Assembly: GCA_900542425.1 (NCBI GenBank)
Contig: UQNQ01000022.1
Coordinates: 1 to 28,055, forward strand
DNA: 28,055 nucleotides
Source: an uncultured Eubacteriales bacterium
GTDB lineage: Bacteria; Bacillota; Clostridia; Oscillospirales; CAG-272
Direction of reading: 5' to 3'
The notes under the pieces are model-generated. The model saw only the letters and a program-made list of their open reading frames with translations. It made no database searches and was not told the origin of the DNA. The translations under genes were made by a program, and so were the position numbers. Of the stretch, positions 15,755-23,358 are shown in pieces (the first letter of the stretch is position 1; every line of letters starts with the position of its first letter).

Positions 15755-16753
15755 TCAATCCAATTCTGTCTCACAAAGCCCCGCAAGAATTTTGACTCCT
15801 CCTGCGACATCGTTCATATCAATTACCTCCACTGCGCTGTGCCCATAGCGCGTCGGGATAGACAACGCGCCGGCAACGCAACCGCCGGCTGCCTGCTGAA
15901 GCATACAGGTATCCGTCCCGCCGGATTCCAGGATCTCATATTGAACCGGTATTTTACCGGACTTTGCAACGGATTTCATGGTTTCAATCATTTTTTTATG
16001 ACAGATAACCATACCGTCCTTTAATTTGATCGCAATTCCGCGTCCAAGCACTACCTCAAACGGTGCACAGTTCGGTATATCGCCGGACCCACCGATATCC
16101 ACCGCAACTGCATAATCGGGCGCAACAGAAAATGCGGAAGTTTTCGCTCCTCGCACGCCAACCTCCTCCTGAACGGTAAAGACAAAATAGGTGTCGTTTT
16201 CAAAGCTTTTTGCCGCCTTTGCCGCTTCAAAAAGCATCAGGCAGCCAATTCTGTCATCGATCGGACGTCCTGCCACACGATTCCCTGCAAGTCTAACAAG
16301 TTTCGGAGAAACCCGGCATGTATCGCCGATTTTTACGCGTCGCTCAGCGTCCTTTTTGCTTTTTGCCCCGATATCGACATAAAATACCTCAGGGCGAAAA
16401 TCCTTTGCCGCGGTTCTAGCTTCCGGAACAATCACGCCGCGGGTACCGTTTGCAAATTCTACCTCAGAAAATGCAGCTGCATTGTAATTGATTCCTCCCA
16501 TTTTGGATACGCGCAGATATCCTTTTTCGTCAATAAAGCTTACCATAAAGCCAATCTCATCCATATGAGCTGCAAACATCAGCTTTTTCGGATGTTTTCC
16601 CTTTCCTTTTTTGAAAGCGTAAAGGTTCCCCATGGCATCCGTATAAACCTTATCGACATACGGCGCAATGTCCGCCGCAATAACAGCGGAGATATTTCCT
16701 TCATCACCGGATACACCGGGTGCATATATAAATTTTTTCAGCTGTGCAAACAT
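15755..16753 (-). CDS. M42 family metallo-aminopeptidase, paralogue 1 (intact)
   Basis: 332 aa di-metal aminopeptidase of the M42 (glutamyl/lysyl aminopeptidase, TET) family, which trims peptides in the cytosol as large tetrahedral oligomers. All expected active-site residues are present: H63 in AAHMDEIGF, bridging D166 in GRPIDDRIG, catalytic E196 and ligand E197 in QEEVGVRG, D219 in VAVDIG, and H305 in RYGHSAVE. The start at 16753 has RBS AAAGAGG. Third and last of three adjacent M42 genes; the gap from paralogue 2 is 176 bp, longer than the others, so separate regulation is possible. Confidence 0.93.
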   Translation of the reverse strand: MFAQLKKFIYAPGVSGDEGNISAVIAADIAPYVDKVYTDAMGNLYAFKKGKGKHPKKLMFAAHMDEIGFMVSFIDEKGYLRVSKMGGINYNAAAFSEVEFANGTRGVIVPEARTAAKDFRPEVFYVDIGAKSKKDAERRVKIGDTCRVSPKLVRLAGNRVAGRPIDDRIGCLMLFEAAKAAKSFENDTYFVFTVQEEVGVRGAKTSAFSVAPDYAVAVDIGGSGDIPNCAPFEVVLGRGIAIKLKDGMVICHKKMIETMKSVAKSGKIPVQYEILESGGTDTCMLQQAAGGCVAGALSIPTRYGHSAVEVIDMNDVAGGVKILAGLCETELD

Positions 16754-16929
16754 CGTTTTTCATCCTCTTTTCTATCTGAATTTTGCCAAAATCACAGGAG
16801 AAAAGTCCCGTGGTTTTCGATAAAAGTCCGGAATTTTTCCGTTTTCCCTCTATATATAACATTCCCAAGGAAACTTCTCCGTTGAATCGGAGGGACAGTT
16901 TTCCATGGTTTTCTTCGAGCAGCTTATTT

Positions 16930-17982
16930 TCAGGGATTTGACACAAGCGCATAGGCAAGCGCGAGCGTCATCTCATAGTCCGATATCTGAATGATTTCTG
17001 CGCCGGAATGCAGATTCCGCGTCGGAATTCCAAGCGAAAGCGTTCGGATACCGGACGCCGTTTTATGAACGGTTTTCCCTTCTCCGGCGGCACCCGAAGC
17101 ACTTGTGGGATACTGATACCGAATAATGTTTTTTTCTGCTGTATCGACCGCAGCGGCAAACAGCTCTCTATCGTAGATTGTCCCGATATCCGCCGGGGCA
17201 ATGACGACCCCGCCGCCGAGTTTTGCGCCAATTGCCGTTTCCCTCACATCACCAAAGTCTGCCGAAGGCACGGCATCGAACAAAATCGCTCTGTCCGGCA
17301 TGATGGAGAATGCCGCCGTTTCAATGGCAAACTGCGCGCGGGCAATTTCCCGCTTAACGGAAAACACCAAGAAAATCTCATTTCGCATCCGGTAGTCTGT
17401 TTTCTCATTTCGGATTTTCTCCGCAAGCTCACACAGAAGCGCACACATGGAACGTCCGCCGAGTGCCTTGCCGGCATAAAACCCGTTTGCAAGAGGAGTG
17501 AATTTCGGCTCAAATGTTCCGTAATCTCCGACCTGTACAAGCGTTTCCGCTTCCGCCTTGTCTTTGGCGCCAAACTCTATATAAAGCTTGTCCACAGGAG
17601 TCGGCTTGGAGCGCTCATCCCCGGACTGTGCATGGATCGGCTTTGTTCCGATGATGCCGTGTACACCGGAAACAGTTGATACACGGCGTCCCGAAAGGGT
17701 GCGTGTATCGAGATTGCCAAGCAAAGCGAGTCGCGCTCTCCCATCACTGTCTAGGTTTTTTATCATAAAGCCGCATTCATCCATATGCGCCGCCAACATA
17801 AGCTTTCCGTCAGGGCTTCCGCTTTTCGGAGATATCCTGGCAATCAGATTTCCAGCCTTGTCCGTATCAATCTCGTCACAAAATTTTTCAAGATTGTCTC
17901 GGATCCATGCCGCCGCGGCACTCTCGCAGCCGGATGGCGCCGTCACATTTGCAAGAGAACCAAGCAATGCTTCTTTTTCCAT
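16930..17982 (-). CDS. M42 family protein, paralogue 2 (catalytic residues degraded)
   Basis: 350 aa full-length M42-fold protein with an open reading frame but a damaged active site. Kept: H66 and D68 in AAHMDECGF, D236 in ILFDAVP, H325 in RNLHSGAEI. Changed: the bridging-metal DDR motif is GGR (GKALGGRSM, residues 175-176), and the catalytic EE pair is RE (KREIARA, residues 211-212). By family knowledge these are the bridging ligand and the general base, so peptidase activity is unlikely. It starts 6 bp after paralogue 3 and is surely co-transcribed with it. Possible roles are a structural or regulatory partner in a mixed complex, or early decay. No frameshift is seen. Confidence 0.88.
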   Translation of the reverse strand: MEKEALLGSLANVTAPSGCESAAAAWIRDNLEKFCDEIDTDKAGNLIARISPKSGSPDGKLMLAAHMDECGFMIKNLDSDGRARLALLGNLDTRTLSGRRVSTVSGVHGIIGTKPIHAQSGDERSKPTPVDKLYIEFGAKDKAEAETLVQVGDYGTFEPKFTPLANGFYAGKALGGRSMCALLCELAEKIRNEKTDYRMRNEIFLVFSVKREIARAQFAIETAAFSIMPDRAILFDAVPSADFGDVRETAIGAKLGGGVVIAPADIGTIYDRELFAAAVDTAEKNIIRYQYPTSASGAAGEGKTVHKTASGIRTLSLGIPTRNLHSGAEIIQISDYEMTLALAYALVSNP

Positions 17983-17988
17983 CTTCCT

Positions 17989-19044
17989 TTACCTCTTTCT
18001 ACCTGATTTCAGACCGAATCTTTTTCGGATGACAGCTCTCAAAAGATGCACCGTATCCTCAACATCCTTAAGATTCAGTGTTTCATTTGCTGTATGCATG
18101 AACCAAAGCGGGATTCCAATCAGCACCGTCGGAATGCCGCCGGCGGTATATACCAGTTCATCCGCATGTGTACCGGTTCCTGTCGCCTCTACCACAGCCT
18201 GGACGGAAATATTTTCCTTATGCGCCGTTTCCAAGATAAAATCGGTAAAAGATTTGTCTAGAATGGCGGAAAGAGAAACCGCAGGACCGCCTTTCATATC
18301 GGAGTCACCTGGCTTCTTTCCTTCTGGCGCATAACCGAACGTTACATCCAGTACAATTGCCGCATCCGGACAGATGCGGTACGCCGCTGCCGCAACCGCG
18401 CGCTGTCCGACCTCTTCTCTGGAAGACAATGAAAGATAAATATCGCAGTCGAGTGCGTTCATATCCAAATCGGCAATTGCCGCAACCGCCGCCGCGGCAG
18501 AACACTTGTTGTCAAAGCCTTTTCCGGCAAGATAACCGCCTGCAAGCTCCGTGAAAACCGGTTCAAATCCAACCGGTGTACCGATAGGAGCCGCTTTCTC
18601 TGCCTCCTCCTTTGTCAAGCCCGTATCGACAAGAAGCTCTGTTACAGGAACAAGGCGGGCTCCCTCATCACCGGTCATCAGCTCCTTTGGCTTTGTCAAA
18701 ACAATACCGGGAAGCCGTTTTGTTCCGTACACGACCACTTCAGCAGCGGGCAAAATACGCGCGTCCACGCCGCCCTGTCCGCAGACGCGCAGGAAACCTT
18801 CGTCCGTAATGCCCTTGACCATCAACCCTACCTCATCGTAGTGTGTGTCGATAAAAAGTTTTTTCGCATTCTTTCTGCCGCAGCGTCTGATAAAAATATG
18901 ATTTCCGACCGCATCGTATTCATGTTCATCGAAATAGGGTTCCATAAGAGCAGTCAGCGCCGCCTCGTCATATACTTCAAATCCGACGACGGACATTTGC
19001 CCCGCAAGACCAGTAAGCAGTTTTTTGACTTCCATATTCTTCAC
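17989..19044 (-). CDS. M42 family metallo-aminopeptidase, paralogue 3 (intact)
   Basis: 351 aa M42 aminopeptidase. Counting from the chosen start, the metal and catalytic residues are H68 and D70 in THYDEVG, D178 in KGFDNKCS (DDR replaced by DNK but the bridging Asp kept), E210/E211 in REEVGQRA, D233 in VLDVTF, and H317 in FMHTANE. The GTG at 19044 has AGGAAGG 5 nt upstream; alternatives are the GTG at 19062 and the ATG at 19035. First M42 gene after murD, with only ~30 bp between. Its active-site environment differs from paralogue 1, so its peptide preference probably differs too. Confidence 0.9.
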   Translation of the reverse strand: MKNMEVKKLLTGLAGQMSVVGFEVYDEAALTALMEPYFDEHEYDAVGNHIFIRRCGRKNAKKLFIDTHYDEVGLMVKGITDEGFLRVCGQGGVDARILPAAEVVVYGTKRLPGIVLTKPKELMTGDEGARLVPVTELLVDTGLTKEEAEKAAPIGTPVGFEPVFTELAGGYLAGKGFDNKCSAAAAVAAIADLDMNALDCDIYLSLSSREEVGQRAVAAAAYRICPDAAIVLDVTFGYAPEGKKPGDSDMKGGPAVSLSAILDKSFTDFILETAHKENISVQAVVEATGTGTHADELVYTAGGIPTVLIGIPLWFMHTANETLNLKDVEDTVHLLRAVIRKRFGLKSGRKR

Positions 19045-19072
19045 TTCATCCTTCCTAATCACAATTGATAAG

Positions 19073-20461
19073 TTATAGCGCTCTTACAAGTTCACAGAAA
19101 CGGTCCCCACGCCTCTCAAAATTCGGAAAGGCATCAAAGCTTGCCGCCGCAGGAGAAAGAATGACGATATCTCCCGCATGTGCGCGTCCCGCTGCATAGG
19201 TTATCGCATCGTCAAAAACGCCGATATAAGCGATCTTATCCCGCGGATATCCATATTCCGTAAGCTTTGTCAGCACCTGCATTCCGGTTGCGCCTGTTCC
19301 GACCACGAATTTTGCTTTTTCGGCAAGCGGCGCAATCAAAGGCTCTATCGGAATATGCTTGTCATAACCGCCGACAATCACGATAAGCTTTTCTTCAAAC
19401 GAGGAGAGCGCTGCAAGCGTACGCGTCGGACTTGTATCAATGGAGCTGTTATAGTACTTTACACCGTTTTTTTCCGTGACAAGCTCAATACGATGCCGCA
19501 CGCCGCCAAATGTACGCGCCACCTCCCGCATATCGTCGGGCTCAACAATTCCCCACACGGCGGAAATTGCCGCCATATAATTTTCCACATTATGCATACC
19601 GACAATTTTAATATCGGAGCGGTTCATGACAAAATGCTCTGTTCCGTCATAATACCAAATGGCATTCTCTTTGAAATAAGCCGAATTTTTATATGTAAGC
19701 GGTCGTTTTGAGGAAAACAGCGTAACAGCAGAGGGTGCTTCCTGTGCCATACCGCGTGTCAGTTCATTCTCCGCATTCAGTATGAGCCGACAGCTTTTAT
19801 TTTGATGACGGAAAATGTTCTTTTTGCTGTCAATATACTCTTCCATTGAGATATGCCAGTTCAGATGATTGGGGGTAACATTGGTAATGACAGCCGCATA
19901 CGGCACAAAATTCATTGTATGAAGCTGGAAACTCGAAAGCTCCAGCACGGCAAAATCACATGCATGGATTTCCTCAATCACCGGAAGCAGCGGCGTACCA
20001 ATATTACCTCCAAGGAAAACACGGGCGCCGGTTTTTTTTGCCGCCTGTTCCAGCATTTTGGAAATCACGGTTGTCGTGGTTGTTTTTCCGTCGCTGCCCG
20101 TCACGGCGAAAATTTTACATGGGCAAAGAGACGTGAATACCTCCATCTCAGAGGTGATAACAACACCACGGCTTTTTGCCTCTACAAGCTCCGGCACATC
20201 GTACCGGATTCCGGGCGATTTGAATACGATATCCTCATCGATATCCGAAAGATACTGTTCTCCGTATACCATACGCACACCGCGGGAGCGCAGAAAATCT
20301 ATGGTATCGACGTCCGGATCGGGATTTTTATCACGAGCGGTAAGAATCGCTCCGCACGACAAAAGAAAATCTACCGCCGCCCGATTGCTGATACCCATTC
20401 CGAGCAGCGCGACTCGTTTTCCGTCTATTTGTTTTTTGAATGCTTCAAGCTTTTCGTTCAT
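19073..20461 (-). CDS. murD: UDP-N-acetylmuramoyl-L-alanine--D-glutamate ligase
   Basis: 462 aa Mur ligase that adds D-Glu to UDP-MurNAc-L-Ala in the cytoplasm during peptidoglycan precursor synthesis. Seen: the N-terminal Rossmann motif ALLGMGISNRAAVDFL, the ATP-binding P-loop VTGSDGKTTTT, ELSSFQLHTM, NVTPNHLNWH, the central-domain HNVENYMAA, and the C-terminal-domain RHRIELVTEKNGVKYYNSSIDTSPTRT. The ATG at 20461 is preceded by AGGAGG at 5 nt; an ATG at 20479 overlaps that RBS. It stands apart from other mur/fts genes and is instead between rsmA and the M42 genes. Confidence 0.95.
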   Translation of the reverse strand: MNEKLEAFKKQIDGKRVALLGMGISNRAAVDFLLSCGAILTARDKNPDPDVDTIDFLRSRGVRMVYGEQYLSDIDEDIVFKSPGIRYDVPELVEAKSRGVVITSEMEVFTSLCPCKIFAVTGSDGKTTTTTVISKMLEQAAKKTGARVFLGGNIGTPLLPVIEEIHACDFAVLELSSFQLHTMNFVPYAAVITNVTPNHLNWHISMEEYIDSKKNIFRHQNKSCRLILNAENELTRGMAQEAPSAVTLFSSKRPLTYKNSAYFKENAIWYYDGTEHFVMNRSDIKIVGMHNVENYMAAISAVWGIVEPDDMREVARTFGGVRHRIELVTEKNGVKYYNSSIDTSPTRTLAALSSFEEKLIVIVGGYDKHIPIEPLIAPLAEKAKFVVGTGATGMQVLTKLTEYGYPRDKIAYIGVFDDAITYAAGRAHAGDIVILSPAAASFDAFPNFERRGDRFCELVRAL

Positions 20462-20503
20462 AAAAGCCTCCTGTTTCATTCTTTATAAAATTTGCTTTCA
20501 TGA

Positions 20504-21361
20504 TTACAATTCTATGACATCCGAAATTTTAGCAAAATCCGAGAGACCGAGCATTTCTCCACGGATATCCGCCCGATAGCCGAGCGTTACAAGCGCTTCC
20601 TCAATTTCCGGTTTTGTCAGATTGGACGTTTCTCCCGCCAAAGAATTGACAAGGGTTTTCCTGCGTTTTGCAAATGCCCCGCGGATGATGCGCATCAAAT
20701 TCTCCGTACTCTTACATTGTACGGGAGGTTCGCGGTAAAGGTTCATCCGGATAACCTCCGAGGTCACCTTGGGCGGAGGAATAAAATTAGCAGCCGAAAC
20801 GGAAAAGCATTTTTCCGTTTTGGCATAATAGGCGCATACCGCTGTAATGGCGCCGTATTCCGGTGTTCCGGGAGCAGCAAGAAGTCTGTCCGCGACCTCC
20901 TTTTGAATCATAATGGTAATGGACTCAAAAACACGTCCGAACGCAAGCAGATGCATAATGATCGGCGATGTAATATAATAAGGGAGGTTAGCGCAAACCG
21001 CGACGCGCATTCCGGGAAAATAGGATTCGGCAAGAGATGCAAAATCTGTTTTCAATGCGTCCGCATGCAGAATTGTCACATTGTCAAATTCCGCAAGCGT
21101 CTCTGCAAGTACCGGCAAAAGCCCGGAATCCAGCTCAATGGAAACTACTTTTGGGTAACGCATGGCAAGCTTTTCAGTCAAAGTACCGATACCGGGACCG
21201 ATTTCGATGATGCCAATTTCCTCATTTTCGTTTCCCGCCGCATCCGCAATGCGGCAAACTGTATTTTCATTGATTAAGAAATTCTGTCCATACCTCTTCT
21301 GAGGAGAAATATCGTATTTCTGCAGCAGGGAACGTACCGCTGTCATATCCGTCAAACGCAT
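20504..21361 (-). CDS. rsmA: 16S rRNA (adenine1518/1519-N6)-dimethyltransferase RsmA/KsgA
   Basis: 285 aa SAM-dependent enzyme that dimethylates two adjacent adenosines in helix 45 of 16S rRNA, a late 30S checkpoint; loss gives kasugamycin resistance. Seen: KRYGQNFL near residues 22-29, the SAM-binding EIGPGIGTLT near 53-62, VSIELD, and the catalytic NLPYY at 125-129, then FIPPPKVTSEVI and GAFAKRRKTLVNSL. RBS AAAGGAACGG is upstream. It is divergent from the tRNA-Thr gene and is the first gene of rsmA-murD-M42x3. Confidence 0.96.
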   Translation of the reverse strand: MRLTDMTAVRSLLQKYDISPQKRYGQNFLINENTVCRIADAAGNENEEIGIIEIGPGIGTLTEKLAMRYPKVVSIELDSGLLPVLAETLAEFDNVTILHADALKTDFASLAESYFPGMRVAVCANLPYYITSPIIMHLLAFGRVFESITIMIQKEVADRLLAAPGTPEYGAITAVCAYYAKTEKCFSVSAANFIPPPKVTSEVIRMNLYREPPVQCKSTENLMRIIRGAFAKRRKTLVNSLAGETSNLTKPEIEEALVTLGYRADIRGEMLGLSDFAKISDVIEL

Positions 21362-21409
21362 TTTTACCGTTCCTTTCTATTTTTCTTTTTCAGAATTTTA
21401 TTTTTCTTG

Positions 21410-21438
21410 TTGACAAACCGGAATTGTTATGATAAAAT
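21410..21438 (+). promoter_or_regulatory. Sigma-A promoter of tRNA-Thr/tRNA-Gly
   Basis: A perfect -35 TTGACA (21410-21415), a 17-bp spacer and a -10 TAAAAT (21433-21438) preceded by TGA form a strong extended -10 promoter. The mature tRNA starts 22 bp after the -10. Confidence 0.8.
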
Positions 21439-21459
21439 AGTCCATGCGCAAAATCCCAT

Positions 21460-21535
21460 GCTAATGTGGCTCAGTTGGTAGAGCAGTTGATTCGTAATCA
21501 ACAGGTCGGGGGTTCGAGTCCCCCCATTAGCTCCA
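21460..21535 (+). tRNA. tRNA-Thr(CGT)
   Basis: 76 nt with encoded CCA. The acceptor stem GCTAATG pairs with CATTAGC, the anticodon stem GTTGA/TCAAC holds the loop TTCGTAA (anticodon CGT, reading ACG), and the T arm is GGGGG-TTCGAGT-CCCCC. Confidence 0.97.
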
Positions 21536-21538
21536 AGA

Positions 21539-21561
21539 ACTCCGCTTGTCGGAGTTTTTTT
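21539..21561 (+). terminator. Terminator between tRNA-Thr and tRNA-Gly
   Basis: The stem ACTCCG/CGGAGT (21539-21544/21550-21555) has a 5-nt loop and is followed by six to seven T residues. It fills the 26-bp gap between the two tRNA genes. No separate promoter for tRNA-Gly fits in the gap, so tRNA-Gly seems to depend on readthrough. Confidence 0.72.
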
Positions 21562-21635
21562 GCAGGCGTAGTTCAGTGGTAGAACATCAGCTTCCCAAGC
21601 TGAATATGCGGGTTCGATTCCCGTCGCCTGCTCCA
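21562..21635 (+). tRNA. tRNA-Gly(CCC)
   Basis: 74 nt with encoded CCA. The acceptor stem GCAGGCG pairs with CGCCTGC, the anticodon stem TCAGC/GCTGA holds the loop TTCCCAA (anticodon CCC, reading GGG), and the T loop is TTCGATT. Confidence 0.96.
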
Positions 21636-21640
21636 TCGCG

Positions 21641-21680
21641 ACGCTGAACCCGACTTATTTCGGGTTCAGCGTTATTTCTT
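21641..21680 (+). terminator. Terminator after tRNA-Gly
   Basis: A perfect 12-bp stem (21641-21652/21661-21672, core GCTGAACCCG) with an 8-nt loop is followed by TATTTCTT. It starts 5 bp after the tRNA CCA. Confidence 0.8.
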
Positions 21681-21738
21681 ATCATACTGCTCGACTGAAA
21701 AGCAAGATCTTTTCTATTTCCTTCCCACATCTATAGGG

Positions 21739-21763
21739 AAACCGCTTGAAAAAGCGGTTTTTT
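21739..21763 (+). terminator. Second terminator hairpin behind the tRNA pair
   Basis: A 9-bp stem AAACCGCTT/AAGCGGTTT closes a GAAA tetraloop and is followed by TTT. It probably backs up the terminator at 21641. The 266 bp beyond it (to 22029) show no supportable gene. Confidence 0.65.
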
Positions 21764-22029
21764 GTTTCCGATTTCATAAAAATCAAACACAAAACAACAG
21801 ATGAAAATAATATACTGGCAAAATCAAGCGACTTAGCATATTCATTTTGAAAAATCCGCATCTAAAAAAACAGCATGCTTGATCCCATAACTTCTCTGTT
21901 GAGACGTATATTAAAAAAATTCGCCTTCCCTGTCCAATGAGCCTTATCATTATAGCGCAACCAAAGAAGAAAAGCAACAGCTATCGCAAAGATGCGAAGA
22001 AAAACCTTTGTTTTTCAGATTTTTCTCTC

Positions 22030-22078
22030 CAAAAACGATATAAAAGGCGGCTCTGATATTACGAGCCGCCTTTTATAT
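22030..22078 (-). terminator. Terminator of the deo/GNAT operon
   Basis: A perfect 16-bp stem (22038-22053/22063-22078, core AAAAGGCGGCTC) has a 9-nt loop. On the minus strand it is followed by CGTTTTT. It lies ~60 bp past the stop of the double-GNAT gene and closes that transcript. Confidence 0.85.
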
Positions 22079-22137
22079 GGGAATTACGCTAAAAATGCTC
22101 CGCCAAACAAGTCCGTTCTGCTTTCGCCGTTCTATGC

Positions 22138-23328
22138 TTATAATGTCCATTGCGCAGGAAAATACTGCTTTTTGAGCGGTGGAAAATGTCTATCATATCG
22201 TTCCAACTCTTCCGGATTCCACATTTCAAAAAATTCAGGCTCATGATAGACGCCGTCAATCTCCCGCATAGCTCCTTCGGAAAGTTCAATTCCCATAAAA
22301 GCCGGATCATTTTTCCCATTTTTATCCGTAATACCGAATTTTTCACAAGACTGAAACCCAAAACGCGGATAATATTCCGGAATACCAAAAATGATGATGC
22401 CCGGATAACCTTCTGCAGCTGCAAGCTTCATCGTTTCCCGAAGCAGCATTTCCCCGATACCGCAGCCTTGCCACTCGGGCAGAACACAAAGAGGGCCGAA
22501 TGTCAGAACCTCATGGCGCAGCGCATCCTTTCTGACGGTCGCACGTGTATAGAAGATTCCGCCGACAATAGTCCCGTCTTTCACCGCGATCCTGCTTAGA
22601 GAAGGCAGATACTCCTCCTTTTTCCGCATCATGTGGACAAAATAGTGCTCATTGCATCCTTTTCGATATTTGTTCCAAAACGCGCGCCGAACCATCTGCT
22701 CTGTTTCATCGTAATCTTCAGGACATTCCGCCCTGATTTCAATATCCGAACAGGCAATTCTGTCGCGCCGCGGCGGAAACCAGCCAAGCTCCATACGCAC
22801 CTCACGGCGAGCAATATCACGATTGCTGTAAGCACATATGTCGCATCCGATCAACGTAAACCCCTCATGACAGTAAAAACCGATGGCATTGACGTTGCAT
22901 GATTGTGTTTCCAAAATCACAGCCCGCCGATTTTCAAGACGCGCCTGCTCTTTTGCAGTCTCCATCAGCGCATGCCCGATTCCCTGGCCGCGATAAGGAG
23001 CATCCACCCACAATTCTGTAACGCGCAGGCGATTGGACCACGTTTCAGGGCACGTTTCGATCGCAGCAATCAATTTTCCGTTCTCAAGGACTCCCCATGC
23101 ACAGGCGCCTTCCCACCACGCTTCATACAGTTTATCCGGGAAATCGTATTCCTCGGGCATATGCGTAACAGGAGTTTCAAGCTGAATCTTTCGAAAAGTA
23201 AAAGAAAATCCTTCCGGTGCCTGTCTTTTTTCCACCTCATAGCATTCATCCGCCATATAGCCGATCGGAAGCACAGTCCCTTTCCATATTTCTTTCGGCA
23301 GATGAACGATTTTCTCCGTATATGACAT
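22138..23328 (-). CDS. Double-GNAT acetyltransferase, N-half streptothricin-acetyltransferase-like
   Basis: 396 aa protein with two GNAT domains. Domain 1 (~45-185): RVTELWVDAPYRGQGIGHALMETA (acetyl-CoA loop RGQGIG), VILETQSCNVNAIGFYCHEGFTLIG, then YSNRDIARREVRMELG. The last two blocks resemble the SatA streptothricin/nourseothricin acetyltransferases of Bacillus. Domain 2 (~195-330): FGPLCVLPEWQGCGIGEMLLRET and IIIFGIPEYYPRFGF, a YhbS-like GNAT. The order is unusual and the substrate is unknown; antibiotic inactivation is only a possibility. RBS AAAGGA precedes 23328. It is the last gene behind pdp and the EamA gene. Confidence 0.85.
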   Translation of the reverse strand: MSYTEKIVHLPKEIWKGTVLPIGYMADECYEVEKRQAPEGFSFTFRKIQLETPVTHMPEEYDFPDKLYEAWWEGACAWGVLENGKLIAAIETCPETWSNRLRVTELWVDAPYRGQGIGHALMETAKEQARLENRRAVILETQSCNVNAIGFYCHEGFTLIGCDICAYSNRDIARREVRMELGWFPPRRDRIACSDIEIRAECPEDYDETEQMVRRAFWNKYRKGCNEHYFVHMMRKKEEYLPSLSRIAVKDGTIVGGIFYTRATVRKDALRHEVLTFGPLCVLPEWQGCGIGEMLLRETMKLAAAEGYPGIIIFGIPEYYPRFGFQSCEKFGITDKNGKNDPAFMGIELSEGAMREIDGVYHEPEFFEMWNPEELERYDRHFPPLKKQYFPAQWTL

Positions 23329-23358
23329 AAAACAAGTTCCTTTTTCAGCAGAAAATTT

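Noticed and set aside
21783..21977. 64 aa minus-strand ORF between the tRNA genes and the operon terminator
   Set aside because: Low complexity (Phe/Leu/Ile), no RBS and no neighbour to support it; a TATAAT upstream near 21955 has no -35 partner.
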